Of a DNA stretch of 64,000 nucleotides, positions 25,656 to 35,582 are shown in pieces. Source of the stretch: Providencia rettgeri (lineage in GTDB: Bacteria; Pseudomonadota; Gammaproteobacteria; Enterobacterales; Enterobacteriaceae). Position numbers and translations under genes: made by a program. Below the pieces are notes generated by a model, which ran no database searches, was not told the DNA's origin, and worked only from the letters and a program-made list of their open reading frames with translations. Position 1 is the stretch's first letter. Every line of letters begins with the position of its first letter. Location: assembly GCF_001874625.1 (NCBI RefSeq), contig NZ_CP017671.1, positions 1,984,001 to 2,048,000 of the forward strand, read 5' to 3'.

Positions 25656-26888
25656 ATGAATGAGTTAGGTAAACAATTAGAGCAGCGTTTTTATCGCTAC
25701 CTCGCAATTGAAAGCCAAAGTGATGCAGCAAGTACTATTGTACCAAGTACAGAAGGGCAGCGTGAATTAGCTAAACTGTTAGCGGAAGAACTTGAAAGTT
25801 ACGGCTTAAAAGATATTTATATTGATGAGCACGCCATATTATATGCGATGCGACCAGGCAATAAGCCTACTGCGCCAAAAATCGGATTCGTCACCCATTT
25901 AGATACCGTTGATGTTGGCTTATCACCCGTGATTAAACCACAGACATTAAAATATGAGGGGAAAGACTTATGTTTAAATGCCAATGAAAATATCTGGTTC
26001 AAAACGGCAGAGCATCCTGAAGCGGCACCCTATGTAGGTGAAAATATTATTTTCAGTGATGGAACCAGTGTACTTGGTGCAGATAACAAAGCAGCGATTA
26101 CCGTTGTGATGGAATTAATGAATAAACTGCAACATGCTGATTTTGATTGCGGCGATATTTATGTCGCGTTTGTACCTGATGAAGAAATCGGTTTACGTGG
26201 TTCGAAAATCATGGATTTATCCCGTTTTCAGGTAGATTTTGCTTACACTATTGATTGTTGTGCATTAGGTGAAGTTGTTTTTGAAACCTTTAATGCGGCC
26301 TCTATTGAGGTATCAATTAAAGGTATTACTGCGCATCCTATGTCAGCTAAGAATGTATTATTAAACCCTATTCGTGTTGCGCATGATTTTATTGGCTGTT
26401 TTGATCGTTTTGATACACCGGAACATACGGAACAGCGCGAAGGGTATTTCTATGTGACAGATTTAGTAGCAAACCCCGATAACGCAAAAATCAAAATGGC
26501 TATTCGTGATTTTGATCGCAATAGCTACGAAGCGCGTAAGCGTTTTATTGAACAAAGTATTGAGTTGATCCGAGCCCGTCACCCTAAAGCTAAAATTGAA
26601 TTTAGAATTGATGATGTTTATAGCAATATAAGTGATTCTCTAGGGGATGACCGTACTGCTATCGATTTGATTTTTGATGCACTGAAAATTCAAGGTATTG
26701 AAGCAAATGTAATCCCTATGCGTGGAGGGACTGATGGCTCTGCTTTATCGGCTCGAGGCATCTTAACACCAAACTATTTCACAGGGGCACTCAATTTCCA
26801 CTCCTGTTTTGAATTTTTACCTGTGAGTTCTTTTGAGAAAAGTTATTTGGTATCAGAGACTATTTGCCGTTTAGTTGGGCAAAAATAG
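25656..26888 (+). CDS. pepT: Peptidase T (tripeptidase)
   Basis: A metallopeptidase of the M20 family, about 410 aa, that removes the N-terminal residue from tripeptides. I set the start at the ATG at 25656, preceded by AAGGAA; an upstream in-frame ATG at 25620 has no ribosome site. Zinc-ligand blocks are visible: VTHLDTVD, LGADNKAAI, FVPDEEIG and the later IDCCALGEV, with TAHPMSAKN in the dimer domain and FHSCFEFLP at the end. It is downstream of an AbgT-type transporter and probably co-transcribed, then ended by a terminator at 26910. Confidence 0.92.
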   Translation: MNELGKQLEQRFYRYLAIESQSDAASTIVPSTEGQRELAKLLAEELESYGLKDIYIDEHAILYAMRPGNKPTAPKIGFVTHLDTVDVGLSPVIKPQTLKYEGKDLCLNANENIWFKTAEHPEAAPYVGENIIFSDGTSVLGADNKAAITVVMELMNKLQHADFDCGDIYVAFVPDEEIGLRGSKIMDLSRFQVDFAYTIDCCALGEVVFETFNAASIEVSIKGITAHPMSAKNVLLNPIRVAHDFIGCFDRFDTPEHTEQREGYFYVTDLVANPDNAKIKMAIRDFDRNSYEARKRFIEQSIELIRARHPKAKIEFRIDDVYSNISDSLGDDRTAIDLIFDALKIQGIEANVIPMRGGTDGSALSARGILTPNYFTGALNFHSCFEFLPVSSFEKSYLVSETICRLVGQK

Positions 26889-26909
26889 TTTAGTATTGAT
26901 ATTATGCGT

Positions 26910-26940
26910 AAAAGGCCATGTTATAAAGTGGCCTTTTTTA
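26910..26940 (+). terminator. Rho-independent terminator
   Basis: aaaaggcca pairs with tggccttttt, followed by further T residues, 20 nt after pepT. Confidence 0.85.
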
Positions 26941-27090
26941 TTGAATAGTTAATATTATTTACTTGGTGAATACTTTGTAGTTATAGTTTTTTTAACTTTA
27001 AAATAAGATAAATGAAAAAGAATATATGACTTTGTAACTATTTAATTTATTATTCTAACTGTTATCTCTAAATAAACACAGGGGGAGTAA

Positions 27091-27777
27091 TTGATTAATA
27101 TTATAATCATTGATGATAATAATATTACTATTCGCGGTTTTGAAGCTATATTTTCTCGGCATTCACGTTACAAAACTATCGCTTCATTTCCATCTATTCA
27201 GCAAGTGATTACATGGAATCGAAACCAAAAAGCGAATATTATTTTAATCAGTAGTGTTAAATTACAATATGATTCATTGAAAACATTACAAACACTTCGA
27301 CGAACTCAACCAGATGTTGGGATAATTATTTATAATGTAAGAAATAATTATGCCTTTTTTTTAAAAGCATTAGATATAGGTATTTTTGGTTTGTTGAGTG
27401 TTCATGTCACAGAAGAAGACCTGATAGAGGCGATACGGGTGGTTAATGTAAAGCGCCGAATTATTTCTCCAGATATAGCCCAAGACCTTGCTCTGCATCG
27501 GTTAGATTATAGTCACCAGAAAGATTTATGTGATTTATTATCGGGACGTGAACTCGAAATCATGTTGATGATCACCAAAGGTATGCCGATTAAGGTCGTG
27601 GCGGAGGCTCTATCTCTAAGCCCAAAAACAGTAAATACTTATCGATATAGAATGTTTAGTAAACTTAATATCGGTAGTGATGTAGAATTAACACATATAG
27701 CTATTGGTTATGGTTTAATTACAGCAAAACAGGGTTTATCCGAGTGGCAGAACAGTTCGAGTCAAAAGCGTTCTTAA
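27091..27777 (+). CDS. uvrY: UvrY/SirA-type response regulator with a degenerate receiver
   Basis: A 228-aa LuxR/NarL-type regulator upstream of uvrC, the conserved place of UvrY, partner of BarA and activator of the Csr small RNAs. The C-terminal HTH is well preserved ([15 protein letters not shown] near residues 150-164, [20 protein letters not shown] near 174-193). The receiver is not. DD at 8-9 remains, but the phospho-acceptor position is Ser54 ([10 protein letters not shown]) instead of Asp. The conserved Thr/Ser is replaced in IIIYNVRNN, and the conserved Lys is replaced in GLLSVH. It may act without phosphorylation. The start is a TTG after GGGGGAG. Its 3' end overlaps uvrC by 34 nt. 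Confidence 0.9.
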   Translation: MINIIIIDDNNITIRGFEAIFSRHSRYKTIASFPSIQQVITWNRNQKANIILISSVKLQYDSLKTLQTLRRTQPDVGIIIYNVRNNYAFFLKALDIGIFGLLSVHVTEEDLIEAIRVVNVKRRIISPDIAQDLALHRLDYSHQKDLCDLLSGRELEIMLMITKGMPIKVVAEALSLSPKTVNTYRYRMFSKLNIGSDVELTHIAIGYGLITAKQGLSEWQNSSSQKRS

Positions 27778-29576
27778 AAACAGTAACGAATCAACCGGGT
27801 GTTTATCGAATGTATGACACTGGGGGCACTGTTATCTATGTTGGTAAAGCGAAAGATCTTAAAAAACGCTTATCAAGCTACTTCCGTGAAAATGTGGGCA
27901 GCCGTAAAACAGAGCAGCTCGTTAAGCATATTGCTTCTATTGATGTCACTGTGACCCATACTGAAACGGAAGCATTACTCCTTGAACATAACTATATTAA
28001 ATTATACCAACCTCGTTATAACGTGTTGCTACGAGACGATAAGTCATATCCTTATCTTTTTTTAAGCAAAGAAGCCCACCCGCGTATTTCAATGCATCGA
28101 GGCGCTAAACATGCGAAAGGGGAGTACTTTGGCCCCTTCCCAAGTTCTTACGCGGTTAGGGAAACATTAGCCTTAATGCAGAAACTGTTCCCTATTCGCC
28201 AATGTGAGGACAGTGTTTATAAAAACCGCTCAAGGCCGTGTTTGCAATATCAAATTGGTCGCTGCTTAGGCCCTTGTGTAAAAGGGTTAGTGTCTGATGA
28301 AGATTATCAGCAACAAGTTGATTATGTACGCCTATTTTTAACGGGCAAAGATAAACAAGTTCTAGCTGGGTTAGTTGAACGAATGGAACAAGCCAGCCAA
28401 GCATTGCGTTTTGAAGAGGCTGCTCGTTTTCGAGATCAAATTCAAGCAGTGCGCGCAGTGACGGAAGAGCAATATGTTTCTGGTGATAGTGATGACCTTG
28501 ATGTCATCGGCGTTTCTTTTGAATCGGGTTTGGCTTGTGTCCATGTTCTTTTTATCCGCCAAGGTAAAGTGCTTGGCAGCCGAAGCTATTTTCCTAAAGT
28601 GCCAACAGATACTCAACTTGAAGAGGTCGTCCAAACATTTTTAGGGCAATTTTATCTACAAGGCAGCGAAAATCGAACCTTGCCAGGTGAAATTCTGCTT
28701 GATTTCGCATTAACAGAAAAAGACCTATTAGCACAATCATTGTCTGAACTAGCAGGGCGAAAAATTAATATTCAAAGCCAACCACGTGGAGCAAGAGCGC
28801 GTTATTTGAAATTAGCACGTACGAATGCATCAATAGCGCTTTCTACACGGTTAGCTCAACACTCAACAATACAGCAACGTCTGGATTCACTTGGGAAAGT
28901 TGTTAACTTAACGTCGATTAACCGAATGGAATGTTTTGATATCTCTCATACCATGGGGGAGCAAACGGTCGCTTCTTGCGTTGTGTTTGATAAAACAGGG
29001 CCAGTGAAATCAGAATATCGGCGCTATAATATTACTGGGATCACGCCTGGGGATGATTATGCCGCAATGCATCAAGTGTTGACCCGTCGGTATGGTAAAC
29101 ATATTGATGAAAGTAAAGTACCGGATATCATTTTTATTGATGGCGGAAAGGGGCAACTTGGGCAAGCCAAAGATGTTTTTGCTTCACTTGAGGTGGATTG
29201 GGATAAAAACCACCCGTTATTAATTGGGGTGGCTAAAGGTACCGACCGTAAAGCAGGGCTGGAAACATTATTTTTAAAACCGGAAGGGGAAGGGTTTGTA
29301 TTACCTCCGGATTCGCCAGCATTACATGTGATCCAACATATTCGTGATGAGTCACATAATCATGCAATTACAGGGCATCGCCAGCGACGGGCAAAAGTAA
29401 AGAATACCAGTGCGCTAGAATCGATTGAAGGTGTTGGGCCGAAACGCCGACAGATGTTATTAAAATATATGGGTGGCTTGCAGCCATTACGTAATGCAAG
29501 TATAGAAGAAATCGCAAAAGTGCCCTCGATCTCATACGCACTAGCAGAAAAGATCTATAATGCATTGAAACAGTGA
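27744..29576 (+). CDS. uvrC: UvrABC excision nuclease subunit C
   Basis: A 610-aa protein that makes both incisions in nucleotide excision repair of damaged DNA. Domains in order: GIY-YIG nuclease ([20 protein letters not shown] near residues 19-38), UvrB-contacting UVR motif ([20 protein letters not shown] near residues 211-230), the RNase H-like nuclease ([10 protein letters not shown] near residues 397-406 and [10 protein letters not shown] near 463-472), and two C-terminal helix-hairpin-helix motifs ([15 protein letters not shown]). The length is normal. The GTG start lies inside uvrY, so the two are co-expressed, as in other enterics. Confidence 0.97.
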   Translation: MAEQFESKAFLKTVTNQPGVYRMYDTGGTVIYVGKAKDLKKRLSSYFRENVGSRKTEQLVKHIASIDVTVTHTETEALLLEHNYIKLYQPRYNVLLRDDKSYPYLFLSKEAHPRISMHRGAKHAKGEYFGPFPSSYAVRETLALMQKLFPIRQCEDSVYKNRSRPCLQYQIGRCLGPCVKGLVSDEDYQQQVDYVRLFLTGKDKQVLAGLVERMEQASQALRFEEAARFRDQIQAVRAVTEEQYVSGDSDDLDVIGVSFESGLACVHVLFIRQGKVLGSRSYFPKVPTDTQLEEVVQTFLGQFYLQGSENRTLPGEILLDFALTEKDLLAQSLSELAGRKINIQSQPRGARARYLKLARTNASIALSTRLAQHSTIQQRLDSLGKVVNLTSINRMECFDISHTMGEQTVASCVVFDKTGPVKSEYRRYNITGITPGDDYAAMHQVLTRRYGKHIDESKVPDIIFIDGGKGQLGQAKDVFASLEVDWDKNHPLLIGVAKGTDRKAGLETLFLKPEGEGFVLPPDSPALHVIQHIRDESHNHAITGHRQRRAKVKNTSALESIEGVGPKRRQMLLKYMGGLQPLRNASIEEIAKVPSISYALAEKIYNALKQ

Positions 29577-29633
29577 GTGTCTTAGGGCAACATATTCATA
29601 ATATCCAACTTGGTCAAAAAGTTAGTGAGCGTG

Positions 29634-30182
29634 ATGAAATTAAACATACCAACGTGGCTGACATTATTTCGCGTCATCCTAATACCATTCTTTGTATTAG
29701 CTTTTTATCTCCCTGCCAGTTGGGGGCCTTTCGCATGCGCGCTTATTTTTGTCATCGCGGCGGTTACTGACTGGTTTGATGGCTTTTTAGCAAGGCTATG
29801 GAAGCAAACCACCAAGTTTGGTGCGTTTTTAGACCCTGTCGCTGATAAGGTTATGGTTGCTACGGCATTAGTATTAGTCACGGAAAGCTATGATGTCTGG
29901 TATGTGACTTTACCTGCCGCAACGATGATTGCTCGTGAAATTATCATCTCTTCTTTACGCGAATGGATGGCTGAAATTGGTAAACGTAGCAGTGTGGCTG
30001 TTTCTTGGATTGGTAAATTTAAGACGACAGCACAAATGATGTCACTAGTGGGGCTATTGTGGCGTCCAACGCCATTAATTGAAAACCTTTCAATTGCATT
30101 AATGTACATCGCGGCTATCTTAACATTTTGGTCAATGTTCCAATATTTAAAGGCTGCTTGGGCTGATTTGAGCGAAGCGTGA
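29634..30182 (+). CDS. pgsA: CDP-diacylglycerol-glycerol-3-phosphate 3-phosphatidyltransferase
   Basis: A 182-aa inner-membrane enzyme that makes phosphatidylglycerol phosphate from CDP-diacylglycerol and glycerol 3-phosphate. The ATG at 29634 gives the usual N-terminus, [20 protein letters not shown]; the frame is open further upstream. The CDP-alcohol phosphotransferase motif is visible as [20 protein letters not shown] (near residues 44-63) and [10 protein letters not shown] (64-73). It follows uvrC by 57 nt and precedes the tRNA genes, the standard enteric order. Confidence 0.96.
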   Translation: MKLNIPTWLTLFRVILIPFFVLAFYLPASWGPFACALIFVIAAVTDWFDGFLARLWKQTTKFGAFLDPVADKVMVATALVLVTESYDVWYVTLPAATMIAREIIISSLREWMAEIGKRSSVAVSWIGKFKTTAQMMSLVGLLWRPTPLIENLSIALMYIAAILTFWSMFQYLKAAWADLSEA

Positions 30183-30347
30183 TCGAAATGATTGAAAAAA
30201 CAGCGAACGATCCAATTATTTCAATAATTGTATTGACTCGAAAGGTGAAATCAGTAGAATGCATCGCATCGAACGGCAACATGGTTTACCAAAATAAATA
30301 AGTAAATCAGCCAGTTTGAAAAGCATAAGCTGAAAGTAAAGCTTTAA

Positions 30348-30423
<76 letters not shown>

Positions 30424-30446
30424 AATTTCGCAAGAAATTAGGATAA

Positions 30447-30520
30447 GGCGCGTTAGCAAAGCGGTTATGCACCGGATTGCAAATCCGTGTAGCTCGGTTC
30501 GACTCCGGGACGCGCCTCCA
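30447..30520 (+). tRNA. cysT: tRNA-Cys (GCA)
   Basis: 74 nt including CCA. The acceptor arms ggcgcgt and acgcgcc pair, the anticodon is GCA within attgcaaat, and the T arm has gttcgac. It lies 23 nt after tRNA-Gly. Confidence 0.97.
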
Positions 30521-30526
30521 AATTTA

Positions 30527-30613
30527 GCCCAGGTGGTGAAATCGGTAGACACAAGGGATTTAAAATCCCTCGGCCTTTAGGCTGTGCGGGTTCAAGTCCC
30601 GCCCTGGGCACCA
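30527..30613 (+). tRNA. leuZ: tRNA-Leu (TAA), first copy
   Basis: 87 nt including CCA, with the long variable arm typical of leucine tRNAs (cggcctttaggctg). The acceptor arms gcccagg and cctgggc pair, and the anticodon is TAA within ggatttaaaatcc. Only six bases separate it from tRNA-Cys. Confidence 0.97.
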
Positions 30614-30745
30614 TCTTGAAGTAAACAAGCCTCAATGGTGTGTTTTATTTTAAGTTATAACTGGTCAATATATATTGTCTACCACAGTATATTGATTAGT
30701 GGGTAAATGAGTAATTTACCTAGATGTTGTAAGAAAGACAATTTG

Positions 30746-30832
30746 GCCCAGGTGGTGAAATCGGTAGACACAAGGGATTTAAAATCCCTCGGCCTTTAGG
30801 CTGTGCGGGTTCAAGTCCCGCCCTGGGCACCA
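30746..30832 (+). tRNA. leuZ: tRNA-Leu (TAA), second identical copy
   Basis: The 87 nt appear identical to the copy at 30527-30613, with the same anticodon TAA. The spacer of 132 nt between the copies is unrelated to the upstream spacers. A terminator follows at 30871, so it is the last gene of the tRNA transcript. Confidence 0.95.
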
Positions 30833-30870
30833 TCTAAACTTAATTGAGGTTACTCTTTAAGTTTAACATT

Positions 30871-30893
30871 TAACCACCTTGAGGTGGTTTTTT
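30871..30893 (+). terminator. Rho-independent terminator of the tRNA operon
   Basis: aaccacc pairs with ggtggtt around ttga, followed by a run of T. Confidence 0.85.
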
Positions 30894-31102
30894 TGTATCT
30901 AAATTTTGGCTTAACAAAGTTAGTGTTACGTAATGCTTTAACTGCCCAGCCATTTTTCACTTCCCACTCATATATCACCCACCAAAAGAAAGCACATGGG
31001 TATGCCATGTAAATTAACACTAAATTGGTGTAAAAAACCGTAAGTCAGACCGTTCCGCCAGTGTTTTATGTCAGTATTCTAACTTTAAAAGAGGACCTGA
31101 CT

Positions 31103-31255
31103 ATGTCTAACATGAAAACAGAAGTTGTCGTTGTACGGTTAACTAAACACGAACGAGCGCTATTAGATACGGTGAAAACAAAGCCGCTATTAGCTGATTG
31201 GTTGAAAGAAATTGCAATGGCTGAGGCAAAACAACGAAAAAACAAAGAAGCATAA
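31103..31255 (+). CDS. Small hypothetical protein (50 aa)
   Basis: A basic protein of 50 aa, cytosolic, with many Lys and Glu and no signal peptide. I chose the ATG at 31103 because AGAGGA lies before it; a longer frame starts at 31061 without a ribosome site. The pattern VVVVRLTKHERALLDTVKTK near residues 8-27 is like a short strand followed by helices, reminiscent of ribbon-helix-helix proteins, but too short to assign. Neighbours give no clue. Confidence 0.6.
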   Translation: MSNMKTEVVVVRLTKHERALLDTVKTKPLLADWLKEIAMAEAKQRKNKEA

Positions 31256-31376
31256 AGTTGTAAATTACCTTTATTATGCGAGGTTATTTTTTTTGATAAA
31301 AGGAAGGTTACCTTTTGATTAATCGACTACTTTTGTTAGTATCCAATGAGATAATTTAATTAGGATGCTACAAGCA

Positions 31377-31937
31377 ATGATAAAGGGAATTTTGATTTCT
31401 ATTTTGGTTGTATTAACCTCTGGTTGCATGACAAATAAACAGAGTGCCCCTTATGGTTTTCAGTGGGGGCTACAACCAAGTGATTTAAAAAAATTACGGT
31501 TAAAAGAAACCCAGTGCACTGGGTTTCAAGAAGGCGGGGCGCTATGCTCTGTTGTAGGTTCTCCTGAATTTCATAATAAACCCTTTCTATTAATATTTTC
31601 ACGGGAAAATAATACATTGATGTTAATTTCAGCACAGGGAAATGCTAGTCGTGACCAGATGGTGATCCTTAATGAATATGATGAAATTAACCAGAGAATG
31701 TTTGAATCATATGGCTTGCCAAAACAAACCATTGAACGTTATAAGCGAGACGTGTTTTTCTTAGATAAAATCTCAGATGATGAAACGACACCATTTAAGC
31801 GAGTATATGAACAAGGTGATATGCGAATTATGGTCGGGATTGTGAGTAACTCCCATTTCAGAAAGATACAAGACAAAAAGGACATTATTTATTCAGTTAT
31901 GGTTATTCATAGTTTAATTCCAAATAAGCCGCAATAG
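31377..31937 (+). CDS. Putative lipoprotein, unknown function
   Basis: A protein of about 186 aa with a lipoprotein signal: MIKGILISILVVLTSGC, lipobox LTSGC with the modified Cys at residue 17. It would be anchored in the inner or outer membrane facing the periplasm. The mature part has FQWGLQPSDLKKLRLK near residues 27-42 and no domain I recognise. I prefer the ATG at 31377 over that at 31365, which abuts the AGG of the likely ribosome site. Confidence 0.7.
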   Translation: MIKGILISILVVLTSGCMTNKQSAPYGFQWGLQPSDLKKLRLKETQCTGFQEGGALCSVVGSPEFHNKPFLLIFSRENNTLMLISAQGNASRDQMVILNEYDEINQRMFESYGLPKQTIERYKRDVFFLDKISDDETTPFKRVYEQGDMRIMVGIVSNSHFRKIQDKKDIIYSVMVIHSLIPNKPQ

Positions 31938-31970
31938 GCGGCTTCTAAGCAAGTACGCAACTTCTTAGAT

Positions 31971-32525
31971 TTATTTGCTTTTGCGTTTTTTAATCAGCTC
32001 GCTCATATCTTTCTGCCTTTGAATAAGTGACTCAATCTCCGCGTGGTAGATATCAGTGAAATGACATTCTAAAGAAGTTGCTTCCCCATCGAAGACTTCA
32101 ACATAGCTACCATCTTGTTTAATTCCCCAGTAATGGTTGCCGTCCCCAATGATTTTTAATAATGGTAAGACATCAGTAACCTCATAAATTTCCCTTAGAC
32201 TGTTATAAGCAGTTTTAATACTTGCCCACTCAGGTAGTTTTTCAGTTTCGATGCCTAAAATGACTAAACCACGATGAAATGTCCACGCAGGGCCAACATC
32301 AAACAGCTTTGCTTCTGGCCAAGCGTCTTCTTGAGCTAAGACACATAGCCCATTAGTACGTTGCGAAAAGCGCAAAAAATCTTCGGGTAGCGTAATGCCT
32401 GTTACATTCTCTAAATCACGAATTGCTTCCTCAGTCGGTGAATGTGCCGCAACGACGTGAAAATCTTTTTTATTTATTTGCTGCAGAGTTTCCCAAATCA
32501 GTTCATAAAATTGTTCTGGGGGCAT
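31971..32525 (-). CDS. SMI1/KNR4-like protein
   Basis: A 184-aa cytosolic protein with SMI1/KNR4 (SUKH-like) features: ITLPEDFLRFSQRTNG near residues 39-54, followed by strand-rich segments ending in HYWGIKQDGSYVEVFDGE near 131-148. Bacterial members are often immunity proteins against contact-dependent or type VI toxins, but many are orphans of unknown role. No toxin gene is adjacent here, so an immunity function is unsupported. The gene faces the lipoprotein gene, with about 33 nt between the stops. Confidence 0.75.
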   Translation of the reverse strand: MPPEQFYELIWETLQQINKKDFHVVAAHSPTEEAIRDLENVTGITLPEDFLRFSQRTNGLCVLAQEDAWPEAKLFDVGPAWTFHRGLVILGIETEKLPEWASIKTAYNSLREIYEVTDVLPLLKIIGDGNHYWGIKQDGSYVEVFDGEATSLECHFTDIYHAEIESLIQRQKDMSELIKKRKSK

Positions 32526-32688
32526 AGTGAAATACTCCTTAATCTTATGGGTATATAAAGTGCGTTATTTTCCGGATTTTTTACATAAATTGCGATCGTT
32601 TTCCAACTAAGAAAAGTCTTGTAGATGAAAATATCATTAGGTGATGGACTAATGATAAATATTTTATTAAGTAGACTGAGAAAATATA

Positions 32689-33003
32689 ATGAAAAAAGCC
32701 GTATTACTTACATTATTTGTCATGTTGATACCCTTATCGTCACAAGCGGGTTCTAGTTATTATAGTTGTGAGAAAAAACTGATAAAATTAGAGAAAGAGT
32801 TTCGTAGTGCTGTATCTCATGGTAATAAACATAAAATTTATAAAATAAAGAAAAAAATCCATAAGCTGGGTGATAAATGTTATGACAGTTATTCAGGAGC
32901 AACAAGGGGATATGATTATTATCCTAGAGGAAAAGCCAGTGAGCTTGAGAGAGAACTGGATTCACTGAGGCGTGTTCTTGAAGCTTTGAACGACTTAAAA
33001 TAG
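32689..33003 (+). CDS. Small periplasmic protein, DUF1090/YqjC-like
   Basis: A 104-aa protein with a signal peptide (MKKAVLLTLFVMLIPLSSQA, cut near residue 20). The mature part has two cysteines (YYSCEKKL and DKCYDS), separated by a charged helix, and a C-terminal helical segment. This pattern resembles DUF1090 proteins such as YqjC, which are periplasmic and of unknown function. The similarity is one of layout rather than strong sequence identity. Confidence 0.65.
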   Translation: MKKAVLLTLFVMLIPLSSQAGSSYYSCEKKLIKLEKEFRSAVSHGNKHKIYKIKKKIHKLGDKCYDSYSGATRGYDYYPRGKASELERELDSLRRVLEALNDLK

Positions 33004-33129
33004 ACACATTATTGGCAAAATGAGAAATAAACTGGTCTGTTCACTATGTTTATGCTCACTCTGTCTTAAGTAAATGGATAATATCAGGTATATTAGAACC
33101 TGATTGTTAGCTACCAAGAAAAAATTATT

Positions 33130-34329
33130 ATGATTATCAAACCTAAAATTCGTGGTTTTATCTGTACTACAGCTCATCCAGCAGGCTGTGAAGCCAATGT
33201 ACGTGAGCAAATAGCCTACGTGAAATCACGCGGCGAGCTGAAAAATGGTCCTAAAAAAGTTCTAGTTATTGGGGCATCCACCGGTTATGGCCTAGCATCT
33301 CGTATCAATGCTGCATTTGGCAGCGGTGCGGCTACTATCGGCGTTTTTTTTGAAAAACCAGGCAGTGAAAGTAAGACAGGCTCTGCAGGTTGGTATAACT
33401 CAGCCGGTTTTGATAAAGCAGCAAAAGAAGAGGGGCTATATGCAAAAAGCATCAATGGTGATGCCTTCTCGAATGAATGCCGTCAAACCGTCATTGATTT
33501 AATCAAACAAGATTTAGGCCAAATTGACCTTGTTGTTTATTCACTTGCATCACCCGTTCGTAAAATGCCAGAGACAGGTGAAGTGGTACGTTCTGCGTTA
33601 AAACCTATCGGTGAACCGTATAAATCAGTTGCGTTGGATACCAACAAAGATGTGCTGATTGAAGCCGTTGTTGAACCTGCAAATGAACAAGAAATTGCTG
33701 ATACCGTTAAGGTGATGGGCGGGCAAGACTGGGAACTGTGGATGAACGCATTAGATGAAGCCGGTGTTCTGGCAGACAATGCACAGTCTGTGGCTTATTC
33801 TTATATCGGTACAGATTTGACTTGGCCAATATACTGGCATGGGACGTTAGGTAAAGCTAAAGAAGATTTAGACCGCGCTGCGTATGCAATCAACCAAAAA
33901 TTGCAAGCGAAGGGTGGGGCTGCGTACGTCGCAGTATTAAAATCTGTCGTTACTCAAGCGTCTTCAGCTATTCCTGTGATGCCTCTTTATATCTCAATTG
34001 TATTTAAGATCATGAAAGAGCAGGGGATACATGAAGGCTGCATCGAACAAATCCAACGTTTATTCGCAACTAAATTGTTTACAGGCACGTCACCTGAAAC
34101 AGATGAAAAGCACCGTTTGCGCTTAGATGATTGGGAGCTGCGTGATGATGTACAAAGTACATGTCGCGAAATTTGGCAGCAGCTTAATGATAATAACATC
34201 AATGAATTAACAGATTACCAAGGGTATAAAGCTGAATTTTTACGCTTATTTGGTTTCGGCTTAGATGGTGTTGATTATGATGCTGATTTAAGCGGTGAAG
34301 TTAACTTTGAAGTAAAAGAACTCATTTAA
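33130..34329 (+). CDS. fabV: Enoyl-[acyl-carrier-protein] reductase FabV
   Basis: A 399-aa NADH-dependent enoyl reductase that carries out the last step of each fatty-acid elongation cycle. The nucleotide-binding [20 protein letters not shown] (near residues 45-64) and the catalytic Tyr-x8-Lys in [10 protein letters not shown] are visible, together with the N-terminal [20 protein letters not shown]. The length is normal. FabV enzymes are known to be poorly inhibited by triclosan compared with FabI. It is a single-gene unit with a good terminator. Whether a fabI also exists cannot be seen here. Confidence 0.96.
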   Translation: MIIKPKIRGFICTTAHPAGCEANVREQIAYVKSRGELKNGPKKVLVIGASTGYGLASRINAAFGSGAATIGVFFEKPGSESKTGSAGWYNSAGFDKAAKEEGLYAKSINGDAFSNECRQTVIDLIKQDLGQIDLVVYSLASPVRKMPETGEVVRSALKPIGEPYKSVALDTNKDVLIEAVVEPANEQEIADTVKVMGGQDWELWMNALDEAGVLADNAQSVAYSYIGTDLTWPIYWHGTLGKAKEDLDRAAYAINQKLQAKGGAAYVAVLKSVVTQASSAIPVMPLYISIVFKIMKEQGIHEGCIEQIQRLFATKLFTGTSPETDEKHRLRLDDWELRDDVQSTCREIWQQLNDNNINELTDYQGYKAEFLRLFGFGLDGVDYDADLSGEVNFEVKELI

Positions 34330-34357
34330 TTGCTTTAATACCATAGAAGCTGTGATT

Positions 34358-34385
34358 AAAACCCGCATTTATTAATGCGGGTTTT
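34358..34385 (+). terminator. Rho-independent terminator of fabV
   Basis: aaaacccgcat and atgcgggtttt form an 11-bp stem around ttatta, usable in both directions between fabV and the convergent gene. Confidence 0.88.
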
Positions 34386-34395
34386 ATATTATCTA

Positions 34396-34905
34396 TTAAT
34401 CTATTTTACTTTTCACATATTGGATGAATTGTTGGCTGGCTTGTTCTGATGCGAAACTACGAGCGGGGATAATAATTGCGTAGATTCTATCCAAGTACAG
34501 ATATAATAAATCACCATCGGTTCTAATAAATTGTACAGCACTCCATTTTATTAAAGAAGTTCCATGGATACTTTCCTCATGTATACCTTCTTCATCAATA
34601 CAATATTCTCGTTCAGTAAATAAAAAACCATTATCATCAGGAATTGCTTTATTTAGGACCTGAACAAGACGTAATGCAAAAGTGATAAACAGCAGTACTG
34701 CTAGTAAAAATGAAGTGAATATAATTGGTAAGGTTGCATTAAAATACCGAAAAGTGAAAACACAGGCAACGACAAAAATCATGACTAAAACTAAAAAAGG
34801 TAAATTATTGGTTTTATCTTTAGTGAAATAATGGTTTTTATGGCTGTAACGACTGAATTTCATATAATCTGCACGATTAAGTATTACAGAAATTGGATCT
34901 ATCAT
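34396..34905 (-). CDS. YcxB-like membrane protein
   Basis: A 169-aa protein with two central transmembrane helices (LPFLVLVMIFVVACVFTF near residues 35-52 and LPIIFTSFLLAVLLFITFAL near 59-78) and a C-terminal soluble domain. That domain has ITEREYCIDEEGIHEES-like spacing, then WSAVQFIRTDGDLLYLYLD and IIIPARSFAS near residues 146-155. This layout matches the YcxB family of unknown function. It faces fabV and shares the intervening terminator. Confidence 0.72.
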   Translation of the reverse strand: MIDPISVILNRADYMKFSRYSHKNHYFTKDKTNNLPFLVLVMIFVVACVFTFRYFNATLPIIFTSFLLAVLLFITFALRLVQVLNKAIPDDNGFLFTEREYCIDEEGIHEESIHGTSLIKWSAVQFIRTDGDLLYLYLDRIYAIIIPARSFASEQASQQFIQYVKSKID

Positions 34906-35036
34906 AATCAGGTTTTTAGGTTGTTTTATAGAGTGGTTATAGTGAGGATAGTAACGATAATTGTGGGAGGTGTAAATCTGATCGCTTATATAAAATAAAC
35001 AATCAGATTAGTTTCTTCAAAAAATAAGCTAAGTGA

Positions 35037-35582
35037 TTATTGTTCTATAAAAACTTCGCCATTTCGAATGACGGCTCTGCCAGTGACTGTACCGTTTTCA
35101 TCAAATTCTGTTACCGTACCTACGAGTACACCATTATTAAATGTACCTGTAATATTAGGTTTATTGCTTGCGGTATCATGGAAAATTGTAAATGGACCTG
35201 ATAATTTACCTTTGTTTACCGTCATCTCAAGATCAATACGCCCATTCTTATGATAATTACGTATAGTTCCGTTGACTAAACAATCTTTAAGTTGAATGTC
35301 AGATTCTGGATTCCCATTTTCATAATAGGTTTTGATGTATTTGTCGAAACATCCTTTTTTTATCCATGTTTTGAATTCTGGTTTACCATTATCATATTCC
35401 ATTCCAAATGGCCCATCCGAAATACCTTTTGGTGCTTTTGTGGACGGAAATTCAATATTTTTAAGTTCATCTAAGGATGAAAATTTGGATTCTGATTTTG
35501 AGGAAGTAGCGAGTTGGCACCCTGAGATAAATAAAACTAGAGAACATAATACAACTGATTTAAAACGATTTAGCATTAACAT
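35037..35582 (-). CDS. Lipoprotein with MORN-like repeats
   Basis: A 181-aa protein with a lipoprotein signal (VVLCSLVLFISGCQLATSS, Cys at about residue 22). The mature part has repeating units of the pattern YxENGxxES, YHKNGRIDLE, FNNGVLVGTVTEFDENGTV, which are MORN-like beta hairpins of about 20-23 residues. Such repeats are common in antitoxin-like or surface proteins of unknown role. The start may be the first or second Met (35582 or 35576). No partner gene is adjacent. Confidence 0.72.
   Translation of the reverse strand: MLMLNRFKSVVLCSLVLFISGCQLATSSKSESKFSSLDELKNIEFPSTKAPKGISDGPFGMEYDNGKPEFKTWIKKGCFDKYIKTYYENGNPESDIQLKDCLVNGTIRNYHKNGRIDLEMTVNKGKLSGPFTIFHDTASNKPNITGTFNNGVLVGTVTEFDENGTVTGRAVIRNGEVFIEQ

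Noticed and set aside
31971-32525. Immunity gene of a toxin system
   Set aside because: The SMI1/KNR4-like fold alone is not enough; no toxin, secretion-system or polymorphic-toxin gene is next to it.
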